Shown: positions 1-18,792 of the stretch, in pieces
How the letters are laid out: every line of letters begins with the position of its first letter
How positions within the stretch are numbered: position 1 is the stretch's first letter
From: Mesostigma viride
Lineage: Eukaryota > Streptophyta > Mesostigmatophyceae > Mesostigmatales > Mesostigmataceae
Direction: 5' to 3'
Assembly (NCBI GenBank): GCA_009746045.1
Contig: RPFO01000050.1
Coordinates: 1,971,368 to 2,035,367 of the forward strand
Length of the DNA stretch: 64,000 nt
The notes under the pieces: generated by a model
Told to the model about the DNA's origin: nothing
Seen by the model: only the letters and a program-made list of their open reading frames with translations
Databases searched by the model: none
Position numbers and translations under genes: made by a program

Positions 1-21
1 CCGAAAGCAACTCATGATTGC

Positions 22-162
22 CCCTGCCCCTGCCCCTGCCCCTACCCCTGCCCCTGCCCCTGCCCCTGCCCCTGCCCCTGCCCCTGCCCCTGCCCCTGCC
101 CCTGCCCCTGCCCCTGCCCCTGCCCCTGCCCCTGCCCCTGCCCCTGCTCCTGCCCCTGCCAT
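22..162. repeat. (CCCCTG)n hexanucleotide microsatellite
   Basis: About 23 uninterrupted copies of CCCCTG with one CCCCTA and one CTCCTG variant. It reads as Ala-Pro repeats in one frame, but there is no coding context on either side. An A/T-rich stretch of AAGAAG and ATAATA runs follows to about 250. Confidence 0.95.
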
Positions 163-1352
163 CACCATTCTAACCACCACACATTACGAAAAGCAAGAAG
201 AAATTATAATAATAAGAAGAAATTATAAGAAGAAGAAATAATAATAATAAACAAGCACAAAGTTGACTGCACATGCGACTGTACCAGTAGGCACGTAGCA
301 AATTTTAGCTGCAGCTTCAATTTCAACTTCATTGCAATTGCAAGTGTGACTGCATGTGTAATTGCACTACCAATGCCTAATGCCCACTGCATGTGCCCAG
401 TGCGAATGCAATTCAAAAGCAACATGCAATCGAAATTACAGCTGAAGCCGGCTATTAACAAAGATATTTAAAGCAGTTGTTAACTACAGAGACCCAATGA
501 AAATGCAAATGCAATGAAAAAGCAACAGAAGTTGAAGCCACTGCCACTCTACCTGCCGACAGTAACACCACCGCCAGCACCCACTCATATCCCAACGACA
601 AGGAAATAGAATTGCCCAAAGCCAGACATACATTGGGACGCATAAGCAAACGGCAACGCAAGCGCACATGCAAATGTATACGCAAAGGCAAAGGCAAAGG
701 CAAACGCAAACGCAAACGCAAACGCAAGCTTGTCATGTACCTACGCTTAACTGCAAACGCAAACTGTGCACGAAGCAAAAAGATTGGATGGCCAAGATCA
801 TGGCAAATACGAGGGCCGAAAACAATCCAACTTCATCTAAATGTCCGAAATCCTCACGACGTTTCGATGCGCGCTTGAATGTCGAAGGCCTGCGCCGATT
901 ATCGATCATAAGTCGAATGTGTAATTGTCGGCTTATGAGAACTGCTTTGCGACAGTATCACGTCAGGCCGTTCCTGTGCAGCCATTTTCCCTGTGCAGCG
1001 GGTGGACAACGTTCACTTTCCGCATTATTCATGGCTATCGAAGTTAATTCTTACCGACCCCGGCTGCCATGGCCACTGGCCACGCATATCAAGTTCAGGT
1101 ATTCCCGACCTGTAGCGCAGCAGATTTCTGTTGGAAGGCATCCTAAGCATCGTGATAAAAGAAATCCGAACAATAGACATTCATGCTGCATCTAAGGACA
1201 TTATGGCATTTGTATATACTGCAAGTACATGTATCGACATTGCCGTGATTGCTAACCCCGACTCACCATGAACAGGAACTTTCCCTCTGCCTCCATGAAA
1301 TGTACTTCGTGAAATGTACTGTAATACATATGATGTACTACGATGATAATCA
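163..1352. other. Intergenic stretch, no gene recognised
   Basis: No conserved reading frame is apparent. It holds a short CAAAGG/CAAACG microsatellite at 681-728. Near 1296-1330 there are copies of a motif, AAATGTACTTCGT, that recurs in the palindrome just downstream and, inverted, at 6029-6041. Confidence 0.6.
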
Positions 1353-1967
1353 TCCCAGCAAAGCCATAGTACACCTTCCGTTTCGACCGCCATGTCGGCC
1401 ACTAGTCCGGATAGCTCAATGTGCACCTGACCTTGACACTAATCGCACAAACAGCCACAATTTTGCAAGCAAGAAGACATGGCTACCTCGGCATTTCATG
1501 AAATGTACTTCGTGAAATGCATTTCGTGAAATGTACTAAGGAACGTGATTGGCCGGCGTTCGCTCGCCAAATCTCGCAAAATGTACTAAGGCACGTGATT
1601 GGTCCCGCAAAATGTACTAAGGAACGTGATTGGCCGGCGAAGATTCTGTTTGCTGCAATTAAAATTCCCTACAGAATCTTCGCCGGCCAATCACGTTCCT
1701 TAGTACATTTTGCGGGACCAATCACGTGCCTTAGTACATTTTGCGAGATTTGGCGAGCGAACGCCGGCCAATCACGTTCCTTAGTACATTTCACGAAATG
1801 CATTTCACGAAGTACATTTCATGAAATGCCGAGGTAGCCATGTCTTCTTGCTTGCAAAATTGTGGCTGTTTGTGCGATTAGTGTCAAGGTCAGGTGCACA
1901 TTGAGCTATCCGGACTAGTGGCCGACATGGCGGTCGAAACGGAAGGTGTGCTATGGCTTTGCTGGGA
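1353..1967. repeat. Near-perfect inverted repeat (palindrome), 297-bp arms
   Basis: The left arm 1353-1649 is the reverse complement of the right arm 1671-1967, around a 21-bp A/T-rich spacer. At positions compared across the arm the register is constant (paired coordinates sum to 3320), and only isolated mismatches were seen, for example near 1370/1950. Each arm contains three copies of a motif that includes ATGTACTAAGG and CGTGATTGG. The right arm runs directly into the reading frame at 1927-2400, so the left arm is an inverted copy of the 5' part of that unit. Similarity stops sharply at 1353/1967. Confidence 0.95.
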
Positions 1968-2400
1968 CATAATCGTGGCTATCTGCTTCCTGGCTTTCGC
2001 TATCATGGTGATGGGACACCATGGGAAGCGCAAGTTCGCAGCCATAGTGCTAAGCGGCAGCACCCATGCCGGCAGCCTAGTGACCGACGAGACGTTCGAC
2101 TGTAAGTGCGGCCACGAGTGCATGAAGCCCATTAGAATATCACATCTCCAGGCATTGCGAAGCGCCTGGTTTTCGCCCGGGCGGAAGCAAGAGGACAGGA
2201 AGGCGGCGATAAAGCAGCAGCTGCACCAGGGGGGGTACGACGCCATAACCACGATGTCGTCATCTACTCGTCACAAGTTCGTTCATGGCGCTGGTTTTCG
2301 GTTCGTTCTCGACGGGGGAGTCAAGGATATGAACATAGGGTTTGTGACCCCTTTTCACTTTCGCGTTTCACTTTCGAGGCGGCCTTCAGGCACTGCCTGA
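1927..2400 (+). pseudogene. Transposase-like N-terminal fragment
   Basis: An open frame of about 157 codons from the ATG at 1927; it is open upstream to 1894 but without an ATG there. After a hydrophobic stretch it carries a Cys/His cluster (CKCGHEC) followed by a basic segment with Arg-Lys and Gln-rich helices, and then 'FRFVLDGG'. This order resembles the N-terminal regions of some widespread DDE transposon proteins, which have a CxC motif, a helix beginning near 'LR', an 'R..I...L' helix and a beta strand ending in G. That resemblance is from memory and is weak. No catalytic domain follows before the stop at 2400. The first 14 codons after the ATG lie inside the palindrome's right arm. It may be a decayed transposon ORF or a 5' exon. 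Codons 2340-2400 look unrelated to the earlier part. Confidence 0.35.
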
Positions 2401-2828
2401 AAATTAGCAACCACGTTTGGAACTCTTCGGACCACCTGTGAAACTAATCACATTTGATGATGTGCTGGCGGGCCTGGGCATCGCATTTGAGCATTACTTC
2501 GAGCAGGGCTCAACAAGCTCGATTCGCCAACTCAACCCGAAGAAGCCCTAAGCTGCGGTAAGACATATATTTGTGTGGATGGCTCTTGATATCATGCTGA
2601 ATTTCTAGTCTTCTCTAGGTGGACAGTTCATGTGCAGCCATACAGGTCATCCATGTGTGTTTTAACCATGTTGCATGTGCCACAGATATTATGAGCAGTA
2701 TTTACTAAGTGTGCTGGAGTCGTTGTTGCATGCTTGTTGTATTTCACAGTTCACGCCTGCATGAACGCATCGTTGATACTAATGATTATTCATATTGCAT
2801 GACTGTTCTATTGGGGACGCCGCGCTTG
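2401..2828. other. Spacer, nothing recognised
   Basis: A/T-richer than its flanks, with no long conserved frame. It lies between the transposase-like fragment and the next ORF and could be an intron or untranslated sequence of either. Confidence 0.5.
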
Positions 2829-4805
2829 ATGTCACAACGTGGCCGAAAGGGTGCATCCACCGCTGACGGCCGGTGGGTGAAATCGATGGACGCATTTCCG
2901 AAGAAGCCAGCCGCGGGCCACACCCATGGCGCGGGCGGGGGCGCGGGCGGGGGCGGGGGCGGGGGAGAAGGCGCGGGTGCGGGCGCGGGCGCCACCCAAG
3001 ACGCGGGCGCGGGCGCGGGCCCGGGCGGGGGGGCGGGGGCGCAGGCGCCGGCGCGGGTGCGGGCGCGGGCGCCACCCAAGGCGCGCGCGCGGGCGCGGGC
3101 GGGGGTGGGGGCGCAGGCGCCGGCGCGGGTGCGGGCGCGGGCGCCACCGCCGACTTGGATGATGAGCCAGCAACCGAAGCCGAGAGGGAGAGGCACCGCT
3201 CTTCGAAGGTGTTCGATCTCGAAGTGTTTTGGGGCCCGGATATGACCGTGTATGTCCGCTGGCGCCTAGCCGCATCGGAGACGTTGGTAAATGCACCGGT
3301 GAACAAGTGGCAGCCCACAGGGCCTAATGGCGAGGCTTGTGACGGGGTCACGCCCATTGGGTACACCCCGCAGGGAGATCCTGTCTATGGGTGCCTCCTC
3401 ATAGAGCGTGGCAAGGCCCCCAAAGGAAGTCCTGGTCTAGTGCCGCTTTTTGAATGGGACGAGGGCGGTGCCAGGAGATGTACCTGCGCTAGCCTTCACA
3501 GCCTTTTTCCTGACATCGTCGCCGCTGAGAAGCAGCAGTTGCTGGACGGATGGATTGAGCAGGTGCCAAAGTCCGTGGAGGATGTGCGTGCCAACAACGA
3601 GAATCTGTTCGACATCATGGAGCAAAAGCTCAAAGAGAAGCGTGAACTGCAAGCGAACAAGGCGGTACCCTTACCGCTGCGATCTGCAGGCGACCAGTCG
3701 GTTGCGCGGGCAACACGAGCACTGAGGCTGCCCATAAAACAAGTAATCTCACACGTCGCTTGCCCTGCCCGCGAGATTCAAGCGCAGATCAACCGCGCAT
3801 GTGCGCCCGCTGCGCGAGGGAGCACATCAACGGCAACGCCCGCTTTGCGCACACTGATTTCCGGCAGGCACACCTTCAAGGTGAATGGAAGCCTCATACG
3901 ACGCAGCGACCTACTCGTTGTTAAGCGGCCAGCCGTCACCTGCGGGCAGGGAATGCCGTGGGCACCACACATGCTGGTGAAGGTCCTTGATCTGGAAGGC
4001 GATCGCACGGAGCGTGACAGCATTGTCGCCTCTCCTTACTACGCACCGTCGTGGACGGGCCAGTTTTCTAGAGTGACATTAGGTGGCGGCAGCGCAGGGA
4101 TGACGGTCCCCATTTCTGATGTACACCTGCAGCACTGGACAGTGGGCGGTACGGCAGAGGTGCACCAGCCTGAGCTGATCAGTACCGGCAAACTGTCAGC
4201 TGCCACGGTGGCGGCGTTGAAAGAGCACCCGCAGATTGACTTTGAGCATTACAAGACTGCCACCGCCGCCAGGGCAGCAGCAAAGGATGACTGCAATGCC
4301 TACTTTGCCGAGCATGGAGCACGTGCGCTTATCGGGATGCGCCTGTGTGCCCTGTTTCCGGGGATAGCGAGGAAGAGGGAGCGCTTCCATGGCTGGGTCA
4401 CTAAGGTTCAGGAAAGGGGAGGTCACCTGCTCATCAAGGCGATGTGGGCTGATGGGCAGTATGAGGACTATCATGCCCTGGCGGAGGTGACGCAGTTCGT
4501 GTGCGGCTGCCCACACCCAGTCGAGGCATTTGGCCGCGCTCGCTTCTTTCCACAGGAGCTAGGCTGGCACCGTGAACGCAGGTGATGGCACCCACATAGA
4601 CGATGCCGTCCCTGCTGTGCACAGTGACAGTGAAGGCGGGGAGGAGGAGGAAGAGGGAGAGAAAGAGGGGGAGAAAGAGGGGGAGGAGGAGGGGGAGGAG
4701 GAGGGAGAGGGGGAGGGAGAATGGGAGGGGGAGGGGGAGGAGGAAGAGGGAGAGGGAGAGGGAGAGGAGGATGCGGAATGGGAGCCGGGGATGACTGGTA
4801 GATGA
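2829..4805 (+). CDS. Protein of unknown function, Gly/Ala-repeat N terminus and acidic C terminus (frame break in repeat)
   Basis: Proposed start is the ATG at 2829 (MSQRGRKG...), followed by a Gly/Ala-rich repeat. Between about 3020 and 3050, in a G/C homopolymer-rich part of this repeat, the frame changes; homologous repeat units before and after encode the same 'AGAGATQ' in different frames. The remaining ~470 codons to 4581 have no long low-complexity tract. Near the C terminus (about 4310-4490) a stretch with 'GWVTKVQERGG...DGQYEDY' looks like a small Tudor/agenet-type barrel, which is a guess. The frame stops at 4585, but an alternative short intron (CAG|GTGATG at 4581/4582 to CACAG at 4624, 43 bp) would join in phase to a Glu/Gly-rich acidic tail ending at 4805. 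The function is not recognised. It may belong with the transposon-like sequence upstream. Confidence 0.5.
4640..4775 (+). repeat. GAGGGG/GAGGAG purine-rich microsatellite
   Basis: Imperfect G/A-only repeat encoding Glu/Gly in the proposed acidic tail. The opposite strand is a pure pyrimidine tract. Confidence 0.8.
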
Positions 4806-5233
4806 GACGGTGCCATCTACCGGCGCATGGAATGAAGTGGTAGACAAGTTTACTCATGGTTGTCGGCAAGTAGAGCATGCACGCCTGGCCTAGCTGAATT
4901 TAAATCAATGAGTTGAGTTTGGAGAGGCTGCATTTTGCTTGGATGAAGAATGTGTTAGCATGGCCAAACTTTTATGGCTTGTAGCCAAATCCTCTTGGGG
5001 TATGTGCACAGTGTACTAGCGGTGTTGTGCAATTGCGAGGATTCCTGTCTTGTAGCGATGTGGCCTCTCACCCTGCAGCCTGGTAGATGTGATGGCATGC
5101 AGCCACCCATCATTGGTCATCCGATCTGGTGTGATTTGCATTTGCACACCTTGTATTAAGGCCATGATATGATGATGTCTTGTTATTTTTAATGTGTATA
5201 TGCGAAAAGAGGCATAATATGCTTGTATATAGT

Positions 5234-6000
5234 GCTAGCAAATGTCACTACCTTTACCTATGCCTGACCTTACAAGTTGAGGATGGTCTAATGTAGTGGC
5301 AAACAGGTTATTTACAACAATTCACAGTTTTCTGACATAGTTTGAGGCAACTATACTTACCAAAATGCTTGAAAAAGGCAAAAATTGCACCATTTATGCT
5401 AGCAAACGTCACTATTTTGAGATCAAACTGGGCCCAAACTTGGCCCATGGTCTAATCTAGTGGTGTTTAGGTTGCTTCCAACATTTCATAGCTTTCTGAC
5501 ATAGTTTGATATTGTTTAGTAGCTTACACTGAGCAAAATGCTTGAAAATGGCAAAAAATGCACCATTTATGCTAGCAAACGTCACTATTTTGACGTCAGA
5601 CTGAGCCCAAACTTGGCCCATGGTCTAATCTAGTGGTGTTTAGGTTGCTTCCAATATTTCATAGCTTTATGACGTAGTTTGATATTGTTTAGTAGCTTAC
5701 ACTGAGCAAAATGCTTGAAAATGGCAAAAAATGCAGTATTTATGCTAGCAAACGTCACTATTTTGAGTTCAGATTGACCCCAAACTTTGTGCATGGTCTA
5801 TTCTAGTGGTAATTAGGTTGCTTGCAAATATCCATGATGGTTTGACGTGATTTAGTACTGTTTCCTATTTATTACTATTTAATTTAACAAAAAATGACAA
5901 AAATGTACCTTTATTGCTAGCAAATGTCACCAAGATGACGTCCGATCGATACCAAACTTTGTACGAGGTCTATTTTGGTTGCAAACATCATGCATGACAA
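5234..6000. repeat. ~172-bp tandem repeat, about 4.5 copies
   Basis: The anchor GCTAGCAAA(T/C)GTCAC recurs at about 5234, 5398, 5571, 5743 and 5916, with spacings of 164, 173, 172 and 173 bp. Middle copies are most alike; the outer copies diverge. The units are A/T-rich and share internal words such as CATGGTCTA and TAGTGGT. No frame is conserved through the array. Confidence 0.9.
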
Positions 6001-6414
6001 TTTTCAGCATAAAAAGACAAACTTCGGTACGAAGTACATTTTGCGTGCTGGAGTACATTCTTAATGGCTGGTAGGGACGTCGGTGCTGCGGTACAGGAGC
6101 CACGGAATTCATGCTCATTTCGATTTAATTTATAAGGGAAGTTGTGCGATACGACGGCATGGCGTTGCAAAATCATCTATAGATACTTTCATCATTCACC
6201 TATTGCACAGATGCTCCTGTCATCGGCTAGAAATGCAAGGAAGTCACCGACAATTTGCTAAGAGTTTCCTCAAACCAACTGCTTTCCTGGGACAATAGTG
6301 ACAACACCCTTGTTCACCCTCGATGCAGGATCGATGCAGGCTCCAACGGACATGATCTAAAGATCATAATCTGAAATCCTCTGCCTCGAAGCAAGGCTTT
6401 GTCGCTCTTATCGA

Positions 6415-14783
<8,369 letters not shown>

Positions 14784-14929
14784 ATTTGTAAGGGAGAGTT
14801 AGCTCGAATGGATGGGAACTTTTTTATCGGATATTACCAAAGCTACACTCATCCGATCAACTGTCTGGGCTCACCGTTTACCAGTACGCAACCAACCATA
14901 CACGGGGGTTGATCTGAAAGGTGGACATT

Positions 14930-15048
14930 AATTAATTAATTAATTAATTAATCAATTAATTAATTAATTAATTTATTAATTAATTAATTAATAAATTAAT
15001 TAATTAATTAATTTATTAATTAATTAATTGATTAATTAATTTATTCCG
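14930..15048. repeat. (TTAA)n microsatellite at the LINE 5' side
   Basis: A long run of AATT/TTAA tetramers with occasional TCAA, TTTA and TGAT variants. It separates the kinase gene from the LINE that follows. The same kind of tract lies at the LINE's 3' end (18729-18792). Confidence 0.95.
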
Positions 15049-15091
15049 CGGCTCTAGCAGTGGGATCTGCCTAACTCCCCTTCCCGCCCCT

Positions 15092-16482
15092 TTGCCTTCG
15101 CAGCCCTCGGGCTGTCGGAGAGAGAGCAACGGGTCGGCAGTGAGCCAGGTTAGCCCCGCCTCGCGCGGCCGCCTCCGAAACCTCCTCAGACTGCACGCAT
15201 TTCTTATGCGTGCAGACGCAAACTCATTCTACCTGGCCACCCGAGCCAACCGTCGGCGTCGCCTCGACGCGTTGGCAGGAAGAATCGAAATGGTGATTGA
15301 AAGCATAAGTCCCCAACCCGCCCCCCCTACCCCACCACCTCCACCCCCACCCCCATCACCACCCTGCTCCATCTCCGCCCCCACCCCCGCCTGCACCCCC
15401 CTTTTCGGTCAACGCGCGCCCTTGGTCATCGCCACCTTCAACGCCCGCACGCTCCAGCCCGACGCTGACCGCTGTCACTGCCTGCGCAGTGACGACTGTC
15501 AGTGCCATCGAGTCTCCAATCTTATTGGTTTCTGCATCGACAATAATATCGCCATCCTGGGAATCCAAGAACACAGGCGCACTGCATCGGCCCGCGGATC
15601 AACTGCCCTTGTTGCTGACGACATCGACGGCTGGCGGTTCTACTACGGAGGCGGCGACGGCACCGGGAACGGGGGCGTCGGTCTCCTCTGCTCCCCGCTC
15701 GCCGTACGCCACATGGGCGAACCCCAGCTGGTCAACGCTCGGCTCCTCGTGGCCACTTTTCATTCGATGGAGGGCCACTCGACCTACGCCCTGACGGTGG
15801 GCGTTGGTTACGCACCCCACTCCGGCCACCCAGAACAAGACCGCAAGGACTTCTTTGCAGCGCTGGAGAACCTGGCGAACGGCATCCCTGGTCGCAACTA
15901 CCTCGCTCTGCTGCTGGACGCCAACGCCACGCTACCACCGGGTACTGGCGGATGTCAGCACGCCCCCAACGGTACGGTCTCCAATGCCAACACCGAACTT
16001 TTTGCTGATTTGCTTACGACATGCGATTTGGTCACTGCCAACACCCGCTTTCCACATAGTCCAGATGCTTTGGTCACACACACCTCGCCAACTGGCACTG
16101 AACGCTGCATTGACTATGTTGTAATGCGCAAGCGTCATCAAGGATCTGTACTAGCTGCTCGCTCGCATGTGATCCCCCTGGTGCGCTCCGATCATCGCAT
16201 CGTCACCGCCCGCATCCGCCTGCGATTCCCCTCGCCCTTTCGTAAGCACGTGGCACCACCTGATTTGCGCACACTTCAGTTGCTCGAGAAATCTGACGAC
16301 GCTCTGGAGGACTTCCCTGAAAAACGCGCCCACAAGCGCGCCGCAGAGGCGTTCGTCGACGCGCTGGACATCCCGGCCAGCCACGCCCAGCTGTTCGCTG
16401 CCGGCCCGGCATCGGCCCTTCGGCACCTCGCTGACAAGCTGCCCGCGGCCGGGGCCCTACTGCCCCCCGCCGCCCGCCCCGC
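15092..16482 (+). CDS. LINE endonuclease region
   Basis: The frame carries the catalytic series of APE-type LINE endonucleases: 'TFNARTL', 'GIQEHR', 'GYAPHSG', 'LLLDANAT', 'CIDYVVM' and 'RSDHRIV'. It would nick target DNA to prime reverse transcription. The N-terminal ~70 residues are Arg-rich, followed by a Pro-rich segment (about 15310-15400) and a small Cys/His cluster (CHCLRSDDCQCH). No ATG opens the frame; the first in-frame ATG is near 15207. Between about 16440 and 16483, in a C-rich run, the coding frame moves to that of the RT. The remaining open codons to 16852 in the original frame are non-homologous. Confidence 0.85.
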
Positions 16483-18651
16483 TTCACCAGCCTGCACCGG
16501 CTCCCCGCCGTCATCCAGGCCCGGCAAGCCCTGCGCGACAACCGCGACCCCGCCCGCTACGCCCGCCTCAAAGCCGATTACCACTCGGCCATCCGGCAGG
16601 CGACCAAGGAGCAGGAGGACCTTCATGTCCGCGAGTACTTCGCCCACCTCAAGGACCAGCACGGCAAGTACGCCTGGACCCGCCTGCGTCACGCCCAACG
16701 GCCCGCCGGCGGCGCGCAGCCGGCGCCGCGGACGCTCTCTGGCTCACCGCAGCAGCAGCTCAACCAGTGGTATTCCTCCCAGTCCCGGCTGCTCGGCGCC
16801 CCCCCGCCGCCTCCGCCGCTTGGCCCTCTGGCGGCCGCACGCCTGGCAGTAGCACCGGCGGACGTCCCTGCGCCGCCCACGCCGCCCGCCGCTGAGCAGG
16901 ACTACACGTACCCAGCCCTGACGGAACCCCTGGCCCACCCCAACGAGCTCCCGCCGTTCACCGAGCTCGAGCTGAGCACCGCCGCCAAGCAACTCCGCTT
17001 CTATGCTGCCGTTGGACCTGACCAGCTCCCAGCCCCGGTGATTAAGCTGACGGCGCTCACGGGGTTCCTGCTTGACGTCTGCAACCGGATCCTGCTTGCC
17101 GACGCGCCGCCGATTCCTGAGTGGCAGCACAGCTACCGTATTATGCTGTACAAAAACAAAGGTTCCCCTGACGACCCCGCCAACTACAGAGGAGTCTGCA
17201 TCCAGAGCGCCGCACTTAAGTTGTTCATGCGCATGATCCTCAACCGCCTTCGTTCTGCTCTCGACTGTCACCTTGGGGAAAGTCAAATGGGCTTCCGTCC
17301 TGGGCGCAACACCGTCATGGCCATCTTCGTCGCGCGTCGCCTCTTCGAGGAAATCGCTCTCCTGCAACCTGGTGAGTTTCCCGCCATCCTGATCTTCGTC
17401 GACTTCATCAAGGCTTTTGATTCTGTCCTCTGGGACGCTCTATGGGCTGTACTTGCTCGCGCTCGCGTCCCCACTCCCCTGATTACCGTCATCCGCACGC
17501 TGTATGAGGGGTCCACCACTTCGGTGCGCACTCAGCACGGCATAACCCCGCCCTGCCCACTGCAGACCGGCGTCTGGCAGGGTTGCGTCCTGTCGCCGTA
17601 CCTGTTTATTATTGTAGTGGATTATGTTATGCGCCAGGCACGTGCTCGCTTTGCTAGCATTGCAGGCCGTGCCCCTGGCCTAGCGATCACGAACGAGCTT
17701 GGGGAAGGGGGGCCGACTAACAAGCAGAATTTACTAGCTGACCTCATTTATGCCGACGACATCACGCTCATCGAGAAGCCGGAGTCTGCCCAACTTTGGC
17801 TGGACTGCCTGGCGCTCGAGGCTCGGGCGGTTGGTCTAGAAATCAGCCCCAAAACGGAGGCCCTGGCCCTCGGCATGGCAGGGCCCCCACCCACACTCCG
17901 CCTCTTAGACGATGCCGAGGTCAACTACCCTACTTCAGGCCGCTTCAAGCTGCTCGGCAGTTGGCTTCCTGACTGCGAGGACGACATGACGACACGGATC
18001 GGCATGGCGTGGGCGCACCTCCATGACCACCGCCGCTGGTGGAGCAACCCCGCCCTACCCCGGATCGTCAAGCGTGACCTCTTCAAGGTCGTCATTCTGA
18101 CGATCCTGACCTACGGCGCCGAGACGTGGACACTGATGCAGGAGCTGGAGCAACGACTCGACGGCGCCGTCACCAAGATGCTGCGCAAGGCCCTTAACAT
18201 CCCCTTTGGTTTGCACATTAGTAATGAGGATTTGTACGCTGATTTGCCCTATGTTTCCCACATTATTAGGCACAGGCGCCTGGGCCTAGCCGGGCACCTG
18301 GCCCGCACAGATCAGGTAGATACATCAGATAGACTAGCTGGCACCAAGCCCGCCCAGCCTGGGCGATATGTCCTCACCTGGCGTGCCCCCGGCCGCGCGC
18401 GGCAGGGCCGCCACCCGTGGACTTTTCGTGATAGACTCGGCATGGACATGTGCTACACTAGACGTGACGGGCTCACCCCCGGGCAGCCTCCTGGTTTGTC
18501 TGTAATATGGAGGCAGATGGTGCGCAAGGATAGATGGCAAGTAGTGATGAAGGAGACCACCCCCAAGCCTGTGGGGGCTCCGCGTGTGACCAAGTATGGC
18601 ATTCATAGCGATTCGGGCCGCGGTGCCCACACCCCTGTAACTAGGACCTAG
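16483..18651 (+). CDS. LINE reverse transcriptase region
   Basis: From 'FTSLHRLPAVIQARQAL' the frame continues unbroken to the stop at 18651. RT landmarks are 'NYRGVCI', 'QMGFRPGRNT', 'IFVDFIKAFDSV' (catalytic Asp), 'QTGVWQGCVLSPYLF', 'LIYADDITL' (catalytic YADD) and 'FKLLGSWL', then a C-terminal domain with 'YGAETWTLMQ' and 'RHRRLGLAGHLART'. All catalytic residues are intact. One frameshift relative to the endonuclease is the only lesion seen, so the copy is young or carries a single-base sequencing error. The C terminus ('GLSVIWRQM...DRWQVVMKE') is the region shared with the minus-strand fragment at 18922-19356. Confidence 0.9.
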   Translation, partial: FTSLHRLPAVIQARQALRDNRDPARYARLKADYHSAIRQATKEQEDLHVREYFAHLKDQHGKYAWTRLRHAQRPAGGAQPAPRTLSGSPQQQLNQWYSSQSRLLGAPPPPPPLGPLAAARLAVAPADVPAPPTPPAAEQDYTYPALTEPLAHPNELPPFTELELSTAAKQLRFYAAVGPDQLPAPVIKLTALTGFLLDVCNRILLADAPPIPEWQHSYRIMLYKNKGSPDDPANYRGVCIQSAALKLFMRMILNRLRSALDCHLGESQMGFRPGRNTVMAIFVARRLFEEIALLQPGEFPAILIFVDFIKAFDSVLWDALWAVLARARVPTPLITVIRTLYEGSTTSVRTQHGITPPCPLQTGVWQGCVLSPYLFIIVVDYVMRQARARFASIAGRAPGLAITNELGEGGPTNKQNLLADLIYADDITLIEKPESAQLWLDCLALEARAVGLEISPKTEALALGMAGPPPTLRLLDDAEVNYPTSGRFKLLGSWLPDCEDDMTTRIGMAWAHLHDHRRWWSNPALPRIVKRDLFKVVILTILTYGAETWTLMQELEQRLDGAVTKMLRKALNIPFGLHISNEDLYADLPYVSHIIRHRRLGLAGHLARTDQVDTSDRLAGTKPAQPGRYVLTWRAPGRARQGRHPWTFRDRLGMDMCYTRRDGLTPGQPPGLSVIWRQMVRKDRWQVVMKETTPKPVGAPRVTKYGIHSDSGRGAHTPVTRT

Positions 18652-18706
18652 ATAGCTTATACCATCCATTCCATCCCATGTTCCCCTCCCACTGAGGACT
18701 TATGCT

Positions 18707-18725
18707 CACGTGACGCAGTCACGTG
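18707..18725 (+). other. LINE 3'-terminal stem-loop
   Basis: CACGTGACGCAGTCACGTG: an 8-bp perfect stem with a 3-nt loop directly before the TTAA-type tail. Equivalent stem-loops at 20653-20671 and 59997-60015 mark other copies of the same 3' end. Confidence 0.85.
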
Positions 18726-18728
18726 TCT

Positions 18729-18792
18729 ATTAATTAATTAATTAATTTATTAATTAATTAATTAATCAATTAATTAATTAATTAATTTATTA
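18729..18792. repeat. (TTAA)n tail shared by two convergent LINEs
   Basis: TTAA-type repeat between the 3' end of the plus-strand LINE and the 3' end of a minus-strand LINE fragment, which meet here tail to tail. Confidence 0.9.

Larger units (their letters stand above)
15049..18728 (+). mobile_element. Non-LTR retrotransposon (LINE), nearly complete coding region
   Basis: Contains an apurinic/apyrimidinic endonuclease domain, a reverse transcriptase domain and a 3' untranslated region ending in a perfect stem-loop (18707-18725) and a TTAA-type tail. The 5' end is either truncated or lacks an obvious start codon. The RT contains 'YGAETWTL' and 'RRLGLAGHLART', the type seen in RTE/L2/CR1-like elements rather than L1. 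Related 3' ends occur at 20484-20689 (same strand) and near 59980-60020 (opposite strand). Confidence 0.92.

Noticed and set aside
612-1195. Lys/Arg-rich or Thr/Gln-rich frames of up to 175 codons
   Set aside because: They arise from a CAAACG microsatellite, and the rest of the frame shows no motif.
2779-3366. Ala/Pro/Arg-rich minus-strand frames
   Set aside because: Shadow of the GC repeat. The plus strand continues into a non-repetitive frame.
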